Assembly: GCA_031771865.1 (NCBI GenBank)
Contig: JASISA010000002.1
Span: forward strand, 1 to 64,000
Direction: 5' to 3'
Length of the DNA stretch: 64,000 bases
DNA from: Nothophaeocryptopus gaeumannii
Taxonomy: Eukaryota > Ascomycota > Dothideomycetes > Mycosphaerellales > Mycosphaerellaceae
A model generated the notes under the pieces. That model did no database searches. It was given only the letters and a program-made list of their open reading frames with translations, and was not told where the DNA came from. This document shows, piece after piece, positions 54,818 to 64,000 of the stretch (position 1 is its first letter; each line of letters opens with the position of its first letter). The translations under genes and the position numbers were made by a program.

Positions 54818-55899
54818 ATGAACCCCGACTTCTACGGCTACGGTCGCCAACTCCACTACGACCCCGTCACCGGCGTCGTCTACAACTGCGACAGCCGCGC
54901 CGATGAGGAGGCCCGTCGTCGATACCGCGAGGCTGAGGCGGAGTCGCAGCGTCGGAGATTGGCTGAGGAGCGGGCTTGCAAGATCAACGCCGCGAGAGTG
55001 GCGAGTCGGCCGGATGTCTTGACGAGCCGTACTGAGCCAGTAAGTTACGATGCACAAGGGGTTTTTTGGGTTTGGGACGTATGCTCATGCTTTACAGGTC
55101 TCGAGACCCGTCTACGATGCCTTTGCTACTACTGGTGGCTCACGTCGCCAGGAGCCAAACCCGTACGCCCTCGACCTCTACTCTCCCAACCCGTTTGGGC
55201 AGCTCTCGAGAGGTCGTCAAGAGGAGGCAAGCGAGACATCTTGAATATACTTATCATGGGAATACTGACCTCCTACTAGCAGGACTACTTCTCCCGCCCC
55301 CGCGAGCGCTCCTCCTCCCGTCCAGCGCGCGGCCGCTCACCCTCCCGCTCTCGTCATCCAGACACCACCAAGTCTTCTCGTACTCGCTCTCACGCTCCTT
55401 CTCGTGGCCGTGGTGACGACCGCGATAAGCTCATGACTGATGCTCCGCTGGAAGGTAAGTCTCCCCTCCCATTCAAGCCCTTTCCCTCTTCTATCTTACT
55501 GACTTCATCCTAGGCTCCTCCCAACGCCGTTCCCGTTCCCGACCAGGCCACTTCTCCCCCTTCCACAACGGCCCTACCGTCCCATCTTACTCGAACGACT
55601 ATATCAACCCCGTCGACATGTCCGGCGGCCGTTCGCGGGTCTTGCCTCGTGCGGAATTCGGTCGCGCTACGACCTACGCTGCGCCGGTGAGCTCGAACGC
55701 TTTTGGTGAGTTTGGCGGCGGCGGTGGCGGCGAGAGCTCCTCCCGTTATCGTAAGCGGAGCCGTAGCCGAAGCCGCAACCACTCGTCGACATCTTCGCGT
55801 GCTCCGTCCTCTTCTCGTGGCTATGGAAGCGGCGGCGGTCGTGCTTCCAGCAGAGTTAAGGCAACGGACTGGGCTACTTTGGCTGGACTCAAAGGTTGA
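54818..55899 (+). CDS. Arg/Ser-rich protein, uncharacterised
   Basis: Four exons: 54818-55039, 55098-55226, 55283-55454 and 55514-55899, giving 302 aa. It starts MNPDFYGYGRQLHYDPVTGV. Residues 28-60 are a charged helix rich in Arg/Glu. The middle and end contain RS-rich blocks (PRERSSSRPARGRSPSRSR; RYRKRSRSRSRNHSS) and a Gly/Ser run. RS blocks are typical of splicing or mRNA-processing factors phosphorylated by SR kinases, but no RNA-binding domain is visible, so the role is inferred only. The second intron uses a GC donor, and its acceptor has two choices three bases apart (TAG/CAG), giving an optional Gln. Confidence 0.75.
55227..55282 (+). other. GC-AG intron with NAGNAG acceptor
   Basis: Phase-0 joining of GAGGAG to GACTACTTC is possible only from the GCAAGC donor at 55227. 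The acceptor is TAGCAG, so splicing at 55279 or 55282 differs by one codon. Confidence 0.65.
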
Positions 55900-56282
55900 A
55901 GAGACGTTGATGATCACGATGCGTTGGCGTCGAGCTGGCTACAGTGCAGTGCTGACTTGACTTGCTGCATGATTGATGAGGAGCCTGAGATTACGACATT
56001 GGGAATGAGATTGGTTTTTGGAGTTTTGATAATGAGAAAACTCACTGCGAATAATGCTGCTTGAGCAAAGGCGGTGCAGAGAAGAAGAGAAAGGGATGTT
56101 CTTCGCAGAGGACCTGCTTTGGCCATTTCTTACGATTACGACTTTGCAGAGCTGATCCCAGGGGATTGCCCAGCTACACCACGGGCCGATGGGCCAGGAT
56201 CGTGCTCGAAATACACAAAGACCAGAAAAGCATCAGAATAAAAGAGACAGATGGAAGGATTGAATTTGTAACCTCTCTCAAT
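55900..56282. other. convergent 3' flanks, nothing recognised
   Basis: Lies between the plus-strand RS-rich gene and the minus-strand amidohydrolase. Only short frames. Confidence 0.5.
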
Positions 56283-57329
56283 TCAAGCAAAGTCAAACAA
56301 CTCTCTCGAATTCTTTACCATCAGTAACCGCCATTCCTCCTCACTTAGCCACTTCTGCAGACTTGCTAACCAAGCAGCATCATCAACATCTAGAAAACTT
56401 GCCTCTTTCATGGCTTCTTCGTGAGACCTCGTCTTCATCCTCGGCGTGTGCGGCCAATCACTCCCCCAAACCACTCTTTTCGGATTCGCGTCCACGAAAG
56501 CCCGGACTATTACCTCCATATCCTCGAAGTGAGGTGCTTGCTCGGAGCAGCGGTAGGGAGCGGAGAGTTTGATCCAGAAATTGTTCGCCGTCTTCAATGC
56601 CTTTACTAAGGCTTGTATGCCTGGTTGGCGCAATACGTCCGTTCCGGGAGGGAGCATACTGGATGCTTTGAGGGTGGCGAAGTGATCTACTATCACGTTC
56701 ACGGGGAGGGCTGGGATGGTGTGACAAAGAGGTTCCCAATTCTCTGCGTTGAGTTGAAGAAAATCCATTGACCAGTTCCAGGGTTGGATTCTAGAGGCGT
56801 AGAATTGGAGCATTTCGGATTGTTTCTGGAGGTCGTGCATGGCCATTTCGTGGTAGAGATCGAGTCGGATACCGCGGACGCCACGGGAGTGGAGGTCGTT
56901 GATTTCAGAGTCTTCTGTCTCTCGAGAAATGACTGCTACGCCACGGGTGATGGCTGGATTGAGTTCCTTGAGGAAAGTCTTCAATGAGAAGCAGTCACGG
57001 CCGTATGAGAGGCCGTGGACGAGGACGGAGCGGCCGATGTTGTGCTTCTGTTTCCATTGTTGATAGGCTTCGATGGAGGCTTTTGGTGGTGTGAGGTGTC
57101 TTGTTGCGGAGTAGGAGAATGCGTCAGCTGGGATCATGTCAGTCACGAGAGTACGATGTGCATTGTTGCGAGAGTTAATATGCATCGATACAGGGTACTG
57201 ACCGTCGTAGATGTGATGATGGCAATCGATCACATCTCTGTTTGCGGTCGACATCGCGGGGTTTGGGTTTGGGTCTAGATTTCCGTCCTCATATTTGGGC
57301 AATGTTAGGAGCTCAATCAGGAAGCTCAT
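56283..57329 (-). CDS. metal-dependent amidohydrolase (lactonase / pyrone-dicarboxylate hydrolase type)
   Basis: Exons 57329-57203 and 57127-56283 (75-nt intron, GTCAGT...CCCAG) give 323 aa. Splicing yields CHHHIYDADAFSYSATRHL. The metal-binding HxH (DCHHHIYD), HGLSYGRDC, the mid-barrel VIVDHFA and the late Asp in WGSDWPHTPR mark a TIM-barrel amidohydrolase of the cog3618 kind, which opens lactones or pyrones in aromatic or sugar catabolism. A later ATG at 57254 (MSTANRDVIDC) would give 298 aa and fits the usual family start better. Confidence 0.85.
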   Translation of the reverse strand: MSFLIELLTLPKYEDGNLDPNPNPAMSTANRDVIDCHHHIYDGQYPVSMHINSRNNAHRTLVTDMIPADAFSYSATRHLTPPKASIEAYQQWKQKHNIGRSVLVHGLSYGRDCFSLKTFLKELNPAITRGVAVISRETEDSEINDLHSRGVRGIRLDLYHEMAMHDLQKQSEMLQFYASRIQPWNWSMDFLQLNAENWEPLCHTIPALPVNVIVDHFATLKASSMLPPGTDVLRQPGIQALVKALKTANNFWIKLSAPYRCSEQAPHFEDMEVIVRAFVDANPKRVVWGSDWPHTPRMKTRSHEEAMKEASFLDVDDAAWLASLQKWLSEEEWRLLMVKNSRELFDFA

Positions 57330-58819
57330 CTTCTAATGTATCATGTATTCTGGTATTATCTGTGCGTCAATGGATGATCCGACCTGTGGGCTGCGGTTCC
57401 TACAATATGGCTCCGTCTTCGGAACAGTCCGTGATGGATCAGCGAGTCAATCAGATTCACCGATGTCGTTGATCATGTAAGGCAGAAAGAACGCCAACAA
57501 GATATATGTCACATAGCTTCTGGATCTGCTCATTACAACATGTGAAACCCTCAAGATTTCTGTATCCGGTGGAGGTCGCTACGCACCGTTGAACCAGTGA
57601 TAATTTGCAGAAGTAGACCTCATTCGCCGCATCGTAGTTTCCAAGCCACGAAGAAGGCTTCCATGTACATTGTGGAGTCTTTTGAGGACTGCCGTCCCAT
57701 GCTTGTTGATGGATCAACGCATCCAGTGCAAAATCTCCAGCCGAAGGTCATGGTGGCTTGAGGATGTCAAATGGCGCCTTCTCACCCCCACTAGGGGCCC
57801 ACGTACACCTCTACCTGCCCATCTTCATCGTTGCACCTACATATCCGCGGATAAAAGTGCTCAGAAGCTAGAGCAACATGAATCGGTGGAGCTCCAGGCA
57901 GAGAAAGGTTGTTGTGGTTTGTCCATGGCAAGGGCTTCGCTGTACTGGAGCCAACGAGGCGGATCTAAGTGCCTCTCCGCTGGGCTCCAGTAGTCTGTGG
58001 TTGGTCATGGGTCTCCGAGAGGCGTGCAAGAGCCCATCAACAATCGCACAGACGAATCCTGTCGAGCCTTTGCACATGCCATCTTCCAGTTGGACTCTGC
58101 TCGTTGATCGTTCCGGTGGCTTCTTGATGCTCTTTTTACAAGAATTGTGCACGTCGCAAGGCTGTGTATAGATCAAAGTGTGTATTTACCGGATTGCAAT
58201 GACCTGATTGGGACGCCCAGTGGCTCATGATGTCTCAGGCTTGAAGTTGAGATGGGCTCTCTGGTAGCTTCTGCTGGTGCTGTCGTCCTTGTCTATGAGG
58301 CGGGATCTGCAAGGTTCATGAAGTTAGCCTGACCTGTAAGCCTTTGGGACCCTTTCAATACGAGTTTACGATAAATATTGGTGGAGGAAGAACGGGTGAA
58401 GCAGGACATGTCATACTGTATCTTCAGCGAATGCACGGACTTGCTTTAGGCTCGGAAAAACCGAGACTTCCCACTCGGCAAGATGCCGAGGGAAGGTCAC
58501 CACATGCAATAATTGAACAGTCTCGTACACTGCCATCTAAGCACTGCATTTTCTGAAGCATAGCAAGATATCCACTACTTCAGGCTCTGGAGACCATATG
58601 AGATGGAACTCCATAAGTCCAGTCAAAGTGCTTGCTATGCCGTTTGACTTGATGTCCTCCATCGACAAAGGTTCAACAGGGGAATGCCAGCTCTTACATA
58701 GCCTTACATACGGCAACCGAAGTTTATATCACGTTCATCATGGAATATCCGGGAAAAGGAGATGCAGAATCCGGAATGACCGCTCCATGTCTAGATGGAG
58801 TCACCCTCTCTACGCAGCC
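57330..58819. other. intergenic, nothing recognised
   Basis: About 1.5 kb of short frames on both strands. It contains the promoters of the amidohydrolase and of the SMP-30-like gene. Confidence 0.5.
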
Positions 58820-58870
58820 ATGTTGTTGCTGGCCCATATTTCGCTTGGCTGCATTATCTCTTGAGGCAAC

Positions 58871-60140
58871 ATGAGCGTGTCAATAGCCAATGCCTTCCTG
58901 GGAGCACTCCCTTCAGGTTTCGGGGATCATCAACCCGGATCCATCTGGGCTCATTACAGTACCGAGAAGACAGCGGCTTTGCCGAACGACTTCAATCGAA
59001 CATGTGAGCTTCTGACGCTCCAGCACTGGCCAAGCCATATACCTAACGCTGGTATATCATTTAGTATTCAACCCCCCATGGGGATCGAATGTGAGCAACC
59101 AGACGTTGCAGGAAGCCAATGATCACCTCAACTCGTCGAACTTCGTCGCCTTTGACCCAACCTTCTTCGACCTCATTGGCAACGAAGCGGAGATCGAGCA
59201 TGTATGGAAGACTCAATCGAAGGTCATCCATGAGGCTGCGTGCTTTGTGCCTCCGCTCAACACGCTCTTCTTCACCTCTTGGAACTTCGACCATGACTGG
59301 CAGTATCTGTTCGATGCGACGACCAACCAGCTGAGGAACCTCACAACATCGCCTCCAATCATGAACGCACATGGCTGTGTATTCTACAACGGTTCTCTCC
59401 ATGTTGCCACTGATGGTGGCGCCGGGCATCATGCTTCGATCTACAAAGTCGATCCGCATACCTGGACAGCTGAAGTCATCATCAACAACTTCTACCAGGA
59501 GCCATTCATCGGCTTCAATGATCTTGACATAGACACCAATGGCAATATCTGGGCGAGCGACTCCGAGTCTGCTTGGGTGAGCGCTTCCGCATGTCGAGTC
59601 CGAGCCAAAAGGTTGACACAGATGCAGAGCAATTACATGACGACTTTCGCTCCACAGACGGATCCAGCAATCTATTTCGTGAACATGACCACAAGGACGC
59701 CGAAATGGGTCTTTCAAGTACCACCCGATGGCAACGCCAACGGAATCGCTTACGCGAAAGATGGAACTCTGTACGTCGACACCACGGGCGTCTCAACTGG
59801 CCGGCCGAAGCGGAAAACTCCTTTTGGAAGCCGCGCGCTTTGGTCGTTCGATACCAATGGAGGAAGACCACAGCTCCGAGACAGGACGCTCTTCTCGAAT
59901 CCCATCTCGTACTTCTGCGACGGAGTAAGGGTCTCCAAAAATGGGTATGTCTTCTGCGGTGCCGGCGACGGCGTGGATATTATCGAGCCAGTCAATGGCT
60001 ACACACTCGGCAGGATCAGAGTGGGGGGTTCGAATGTGGCAGTCAATATTGCTTTTGAAGAGCATGTGCTTTGGATCGTCGGAGTGGGAGGTGTGTGGAA
60101 AGTATCCGGGATCAAGGAAGAGCTGCTGAGGGATTGGTGA
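58871..60140 (+). CDS. SMP-30/gluconolactonase-like beta-propeller protein
   Basis: Exons 58871-59003, 59065-59576 and 59628-60140 give 385 aa. The second intron (59577-59627, GTGAGC...GCAG) is 51 nt with no stop, so leaving it in would only add 17 residues. Blades show the lactonase pattern: NSSNFVAFDPTFFDLIG, IIEPVNGYTLGRI, GFNDLDIDTNGNIWASD (metal-site Asn/Asp) and PPDGNANGIAYAKDGTLYV. The family hydrolyses sugar lactones, and secreted fungal members are common. In the same frame directly upstream, MLLLAHISLGCIIS (from 58820) looks like a signal peptide but is cut off by TGA 58862-58864. From the ATG at 58871 the protein has no clear signal peptide. Confidence 0.8.
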
Positions 60141-60835
60141 GTCCTAAAAATTGTCTTGTGAAGATATCCTGGACATTATGCTGTTTCATTCAGGCTGGCC
60201 TGCTTTTTTGGTCATATTTGGGGCCCATAACCGGCTGCACGCGCTCCCCAAGGCCGAGTCGTTATATACAAGACAACGCGTAAGATGTATATGAGCTCGC
60301 ACCCTCGCTCTCATCGTATTCGTCCCTCTTCGTCTTTCTTCAATCTCCCTTTTCGGCTGCCCTTGCAGCGTTCATGCACGTTTCTCGAGTGTCTCGATTG
60401 CTTGGCCAAGGCTGGGTGGACGTAGATAAAGCCAGAAGAAGACCTTTTGTGACACACGGTCGATCTCAATCAAATGATGATATCCGAAAACACCACCTCG
60501 GTCTTCCGACCGACTGCCACTTCGCTTGCGCCTTCTCACCACCCGCTTGACACCCACTCGCCTACTCACCACCTCACCTTCCCTGGCCGGGCATGGAACT
60601 GGAGCAAGACTGAACATTATAAATCTTATCATTTGACGAGAATGCTAAGAGCTCATAAGTAGGCTCTCGTTGTATATATCAACAAGAATGACCCTTCATA
60701 CCGAAGCTGGGGGGAATTTCGTCCGTCCCAAAAACACTGAAGCACCTGATCTTTATGCAGCTTTCCGCCGATACGCGCGCCGAAAACACCTTCGCCCACC
60801 CAAAATTGTCTGATACAATGCGTCAAAACTCCTCA
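60141..60835. other. convergent 3' flanks, nothing recognised
   Basis: Lies between the SMP-30-like gene and the mannosyltransferase. Short frames only. Confidence 0.5.
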
Positions 60836-62356
60836 TCATTGGCGTAAATCTACAGCGGGTGCGCCGGGAGGAGGTACTGGGAATGCAGCAGGCTGAGCAG
60901 CTGGATCGCCGGGCGCGACTGGGAACGCGGCGGGCGGTGCACCGAGCTGGCCTAATGGAGGTGCTGGTACAGCAGGAGCAGGTGGAGGAGCGGGTTGTGC
61001 CGCTGCGGCGGCCTGTTCAGCCTGAGCGAGCTGTTGTGCGGCAAGCAATTGTTCGGGTGTGAGCGGCGGCAGACCCAGCTTGTTGCGTTCCTCCTCTTCC
61101 ACCTTCTTCTTCTCCTCCTCTTCGGCGATACGCTTGTCGTCCGCCTCCTTCAGCGCGACTCGCTTGATCTTCTCCTCGGGAGGAAGGGCTTCGAACGCGG
61201 CGGTGTCTTCGTCCCACTTCTTCACGCACTCGGGTTTCCAATTGCACTTCTCGACTTCGCCGAAGATCGGGTGGTTGAATCGTGGGTGGGTCGTGGGCCA
61301 CCCGGACGCGTGGTAGTGGTGCTTGACGAGCGCCTGCTTCGTGTCGTGGTTTCCGGAGTCAGAGTGGCCTTGGCCAGCGGCAAACGCCTCGACAGTGAGC
61401 ACAAGAACGCCACCGACGAGATTGGATTCTTGCATGTCGTGGAACGTGTCCCAGCTCACAGGCTGGCCTGTCCGGCGCTCGATATCCTTCAGGATGGCGC
61501 CAGTGAACGCTGACGGCCCAGTACCGCTGATGACCTGGTCGAAGTCCAGCTTGACTTCGGAGATTGGGACGTTCTGCTCGAGCGCGACGCTCCGCAGCCA
61601 GGCAATGATGTTCTCAATGAGAGTCAACATCACTGGCAGCTTCGGCTTGCTCATGAAGGTCCATTGGCAGAAAGACATGCACTTTCCACCAAGCACCGGG
61701 TGCTCCTTGAAGTCGGGCTGGTCAATTTCAATACCCACAACCATATCAACGTCCTTTTCTCTCCACCGAGGTGGAATGAATTGGTGAATTGGCCGCAGAG
61801 CCTCCACGTCGATATCGGTGTACAGGCCACCCTCGATGTACATGATCATGTACCGCAGCAGATCCGCCTTGATGATTCGCGCAGTGAGCTCGCGGTACAC
61901 GTACACAATGTCTGGTCGGTTCAGGCCATCTGGACCAAAGTGCGTCTCCACGTACGCCATGTCGTTCTGGTCTGTGAGCACCTCGTATCGGTAGTCCGGG
62001 TTCTTCGCGATCCATGATGCCGCGACATTGTGATCTCGCTCTTCGAATTTCAGAGGGTCGACTTTCCAGGTTTGCCAGATCTTTCGAGGAAAGAATTTCG
62101 GGCGTGACTGGAAGACGGAGGGTGTTATGCCGCTCGTGCCGCCCGAGAGGAAGACAATGAATGCTATTAAGGCGAGCAGAGGTAGTAATGTTCGCTGAAG
62201 CTGCTTGGGCACGCCAATCTGTGGTATTGACTGCATCAAGTCCTTGGGATTCTTGGAGCCGAGTTTGATCTTCGATGACCAGGTTGTGTCGGTCTTCTCA
62301 TTGTTGCTGTCCGTCGTGGCGGTCGAGGACCACGAGCCCTTGGGTTGGTTCAACAT
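60836..62356 (-). CDS. Golgi alpha-1,6-mannosyltransferase, GT32 (Hoc1/Och1 family)
   Basis: 506 aa, intronless, ATG at 62356. Type II topology: a cytosolic N-terminus of about 55 residues, then a membrane anchor (LLPLLALIAFIVFLSGG). The GT32 catalytic domain follows: PRKIWQTWKVDP, YRYEVLTDQ, RIIKADLLRYMIMYIEGGLY, with the DxD metal site in TDIDVEA, and the late FDQVISGTGPSAFTGAIL. It should add alpha-1,6-mannose to N-glycan outer chains in the Golgi, feeding cell-wall mannoprotein synthesis. The C-terminus (from about 410) is an unusual tail: a charged EEEEKKKVEEEERNK helix, then Ala/Pro-rich repeats (PAAFPVAPGDPAAQPAAFPV). Och1 and Hoc1 branches cannot be separated by eye. Confidence 0.88.
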   Translation of the reverse strand: MLNQPKGSWSSTATTDSNNEKTDTTWSSKIKLGSKNPKDLMQSIPQIGVPKQLQRTLLPLLALIAFIVFLSGGTSGITPSVFQSRPKFFPRKIWQTWKVDPLKFEERDHNVAASWIAKNPDYRYEVLTDQNDMAYVETHFGPDGLNRPDIVYVYRELTARIIKADLLRYMIMYIEGGLYTDIDVEALRPIHQFIPPRWREKDVDMVVGIEIDQPDFKEHPVLGGKCMSFCQWTFMSKPKLPVMLTLIENIIAWLRSVALEQNVPISEVKLDFDQVISGTGPSAFTGAILKDIERRTGQPVSWDTFHDMQESNLVGGVLVLTVEAFAAGQGHSDSGNHDTKQALVKHHYHASGWPTTHPRFNHPIFGEVEKCNWKPECVKKWDEDTAAFEALPPEEKIKRVALKEADDKRIAEEEEKKKVEEEERNKLGLPPLTPEQLLAAQQLAQAEQAAAAAQPAPPPAPAVPAPPLGQLGAPPAAFPVAPGDPAAQPAAFPVPPPGAPAVDLRQ

Positions 62357-64000
62357 GGGGAGGTGAAATCGCGTAGCAGTGCTGGCAGGAAGGAAATCAA
62401 AGTTGAGGGAGCTTCAGGCTGGTATACAACTTCCTCAACGAACGTCATGCAAGATGGCTGCACAGCGTCTCCTCATGACAAGATTTCGAGTGTGGATGTG
62501 AAAGAAGGAGCGTAGTCGCGCGAAATGCTACCCGGTCGGATAAGTTCAAAAGCATGTCCACTACGAACTCTGCTAGGCGGTTCGCCCCAGATGGGCGAGA
62601 TATGCAGGCAGAGATGGCTGGCTACGGAGGCACATAGTCGGCAGATCTGCCAGTGGTAGCGGAAGACCACTCAAACCCAATGCGGCGGAGGAGCCCTGAC
62701 TGCCTCTGGGGTCTCCACCAATGATGGCGCCTCAACGCTGGCTCATTTGATGGCTCGCGTTCAATTGCAAATAGCGCTGTGCAGGGCGTGGCAAGCCAGC
62801 ATGATGGTCACATGGATCAAAGATATGCTTCTTATAGAAGTAGTGCTACCGAAAAGATGACGGCTTGTTAACATGAAAGCGCAAAGCAAAACACCGCCGC
62901 CGTGCACGCCTCGATGAGAGACAGACAGGCGTCGCTCGGGAAGCCGGATGGGCGCCACGCAAGGCAGCTCTACAGTAGTACTAACAAAGCGCGGTACCGT
63001 CGGCATACAGACGGCGGTGGTGAAACCGAGGCATCTTGCAGGGCTTTCAGTAGGCCAAGATGTACGCAACGCGAGGACGGCAGCGGAGGCTCTGCAGGCA
63101 CGGCACAGATACTGCTTTCCGCAGCAATTCAATATTCGATTTCGCAGAGCTTCACATGTCAGCCAACCGCGGCCTCTAACGTACATTCTACAATGCAACA
63201 ATACGAAGCAAGGTCATTGTTGAGACTTCTGGAATGCATGGGGGCCTCGGCGCTGTCTTGTCTCCTGACGCGGCTGCTATTGGCTTCCTGACCTGGTCTT
63301 GTTCTTCAGGAATTGCGCCGATGGTCATGCCCTGCCAGAGCCGATGTGCGCTACGAAAGATTACAAGTAGCGGCATCCCTTCATGTTTGATAGCATGCTC
63401 TCTGGTCGAACCCAAGAGTCATTTACGCAGGCGGACTCGGACTGTGACTGTGACTGTGACTGTGACTGCTGCGTCGTCGCCATCGATCATGATCTAGATG
63501 GCCGAGGCGTTCTTCACGCAAGCAATTCTACACACAACGCCACCAGCATGAAGAAGTGGTTTGCTCGCTCGTAACGGCAAGCCTTCTGGCAGACGCTACT
63601 CCAGATTAGAACTTGCCAGGAACAGTCGGCGGGTTCCGCGCCGCAACTTGGTGATGATCTGGAGTGCTTGGCTTGGCTTGGGAGGAAGCGAAGCGCGGGG
63701 TCAAGACGCTTGGACGCCTCTCCGTCGGCGTTGGGCGTGTGGAGTTTCGGTGGAGTTTCGGTGGAGTTTCGATCGACGCAGGAACCAATTTCTCCTACTT
63801 CCAAGCCCGGCTGACGAACAGCTCTTACCTGAATTCGACCCGTACATTGATTGAATTTGACGCCAACGCGCGCCGAGGCCCGGTTGCTGGCACATGAGTT
63901 GCAGCAGCTACTGTAGCAGCCATGGCCATTACACCAGTGGCTACTCTGTCTACGGGTGCCACTGTGCCAGACTTGCTTCACACTCGCGCCTCAAATCCAA
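62357..64000. other. intergenic tail with two short tandem repeats
   Basis: No gene recognised. ACTGTG is repeated four times at 63441-63464, and GTGGAGTTTCG is repeated three times at 63739-63771. The first 300 bases should be the mannosyltransferase promoter. Confidence 0.6.

Noticed and set aside
1..64000. Secondary-metabolite cluster or effector island
   Set aside because: No polyketide synthase, NRPS, terpene cyclase or small Cys-rich secreted gene set was seen; the genes are mostly unrelated housekeeping functions.
1..64000. tRNA genes and CRISPR arrays
   Set aside because: No T-loop plus acceptor pairing that I could confirm by eye, and no regularly spaced repeats.

Overview
The window looks like nuclear DNA of a filamentous ascomycete. 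Coding genes carry short introns (about 48-75 nt) with GTAAGT/GTGAGT-type donors and GCTAAC-like branch sites, many genes are intronless, and the first 8 kb show saturated repeat-induced point mutation (RIP). The gene set (COPII coat, Erv1, uroporphyrinogen-III synthase, Mrm2-type rRNA methyltransferase, MeaA-type ammonium permease, GT32 mannosyltransferase) fits Pezizomycotina. The protein style suggests Dothideomycetes, but that is an impression and not a test.

Positions 1-7955 are a transposon island. A Ty3/gypsy LTR retrotransposon with a chromodomain (499-6578) carries no RIP. It sits inside the LTR of an older copy of its own family that is almost completely RIP-converted (373-498 plus 6579-7834). 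Positions 1-498 contain not one CA or TG dinucleotide. The younger copy's two LTRs are identical except for two small indels, yet its gag-pol frame is broken six times, always by small shifts and never by a RIP stop. Next to the island, a multi-C2H2 zinc-finger gene (8107-9696, minus) is dead. Its stop codons and several His-to-Tyr changes all look like C-to-T changes, as expected from RIP leaking out of the repeats.

From 10 to 34 kb the genes are spaced out. They include a mitochondrial rRNA methyltransferase, a disordered conserved protein, a six-exon Dal5-type permease with a GC-AG intron, a TBC-domain Rab-GAP, a MeaA/Mep1/3-type ammonium transporter whose first intron holds a perfect 14-bp inverted repeat, and a GPI-anchored glucanase-like protein with a 15-nt microexon. 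Long gene-poor stretches (14.6-19 kb, 22.3-24.3 kb, 30.1-32.8 kb) hold only relics.

From 34.8 to 62.4 kb the genes are denser and mostly housekeeping. They include two small membrane proteins, a dienelactone-hydrolase-family protein, a two-part aldo/keto reductase, SEC24, a nonsense-broken F-box-like gene, a mitochondrial carrier of the APS/PAPS type, an oxidoreductase-like protein, ERV1, a HEM4-like gene divergent from ERV1, an RS-rich protein with a second GC-AG intron, an amidohydrolase, an SMP-30-like beta-propeller and a Hoc1/Och1-family mannosyltransferase. No CRISPR array, rRNA or convincing tRNA was seen. Exon joins given here come from reading splice signals and family conservation by eye; no transcript data were available.
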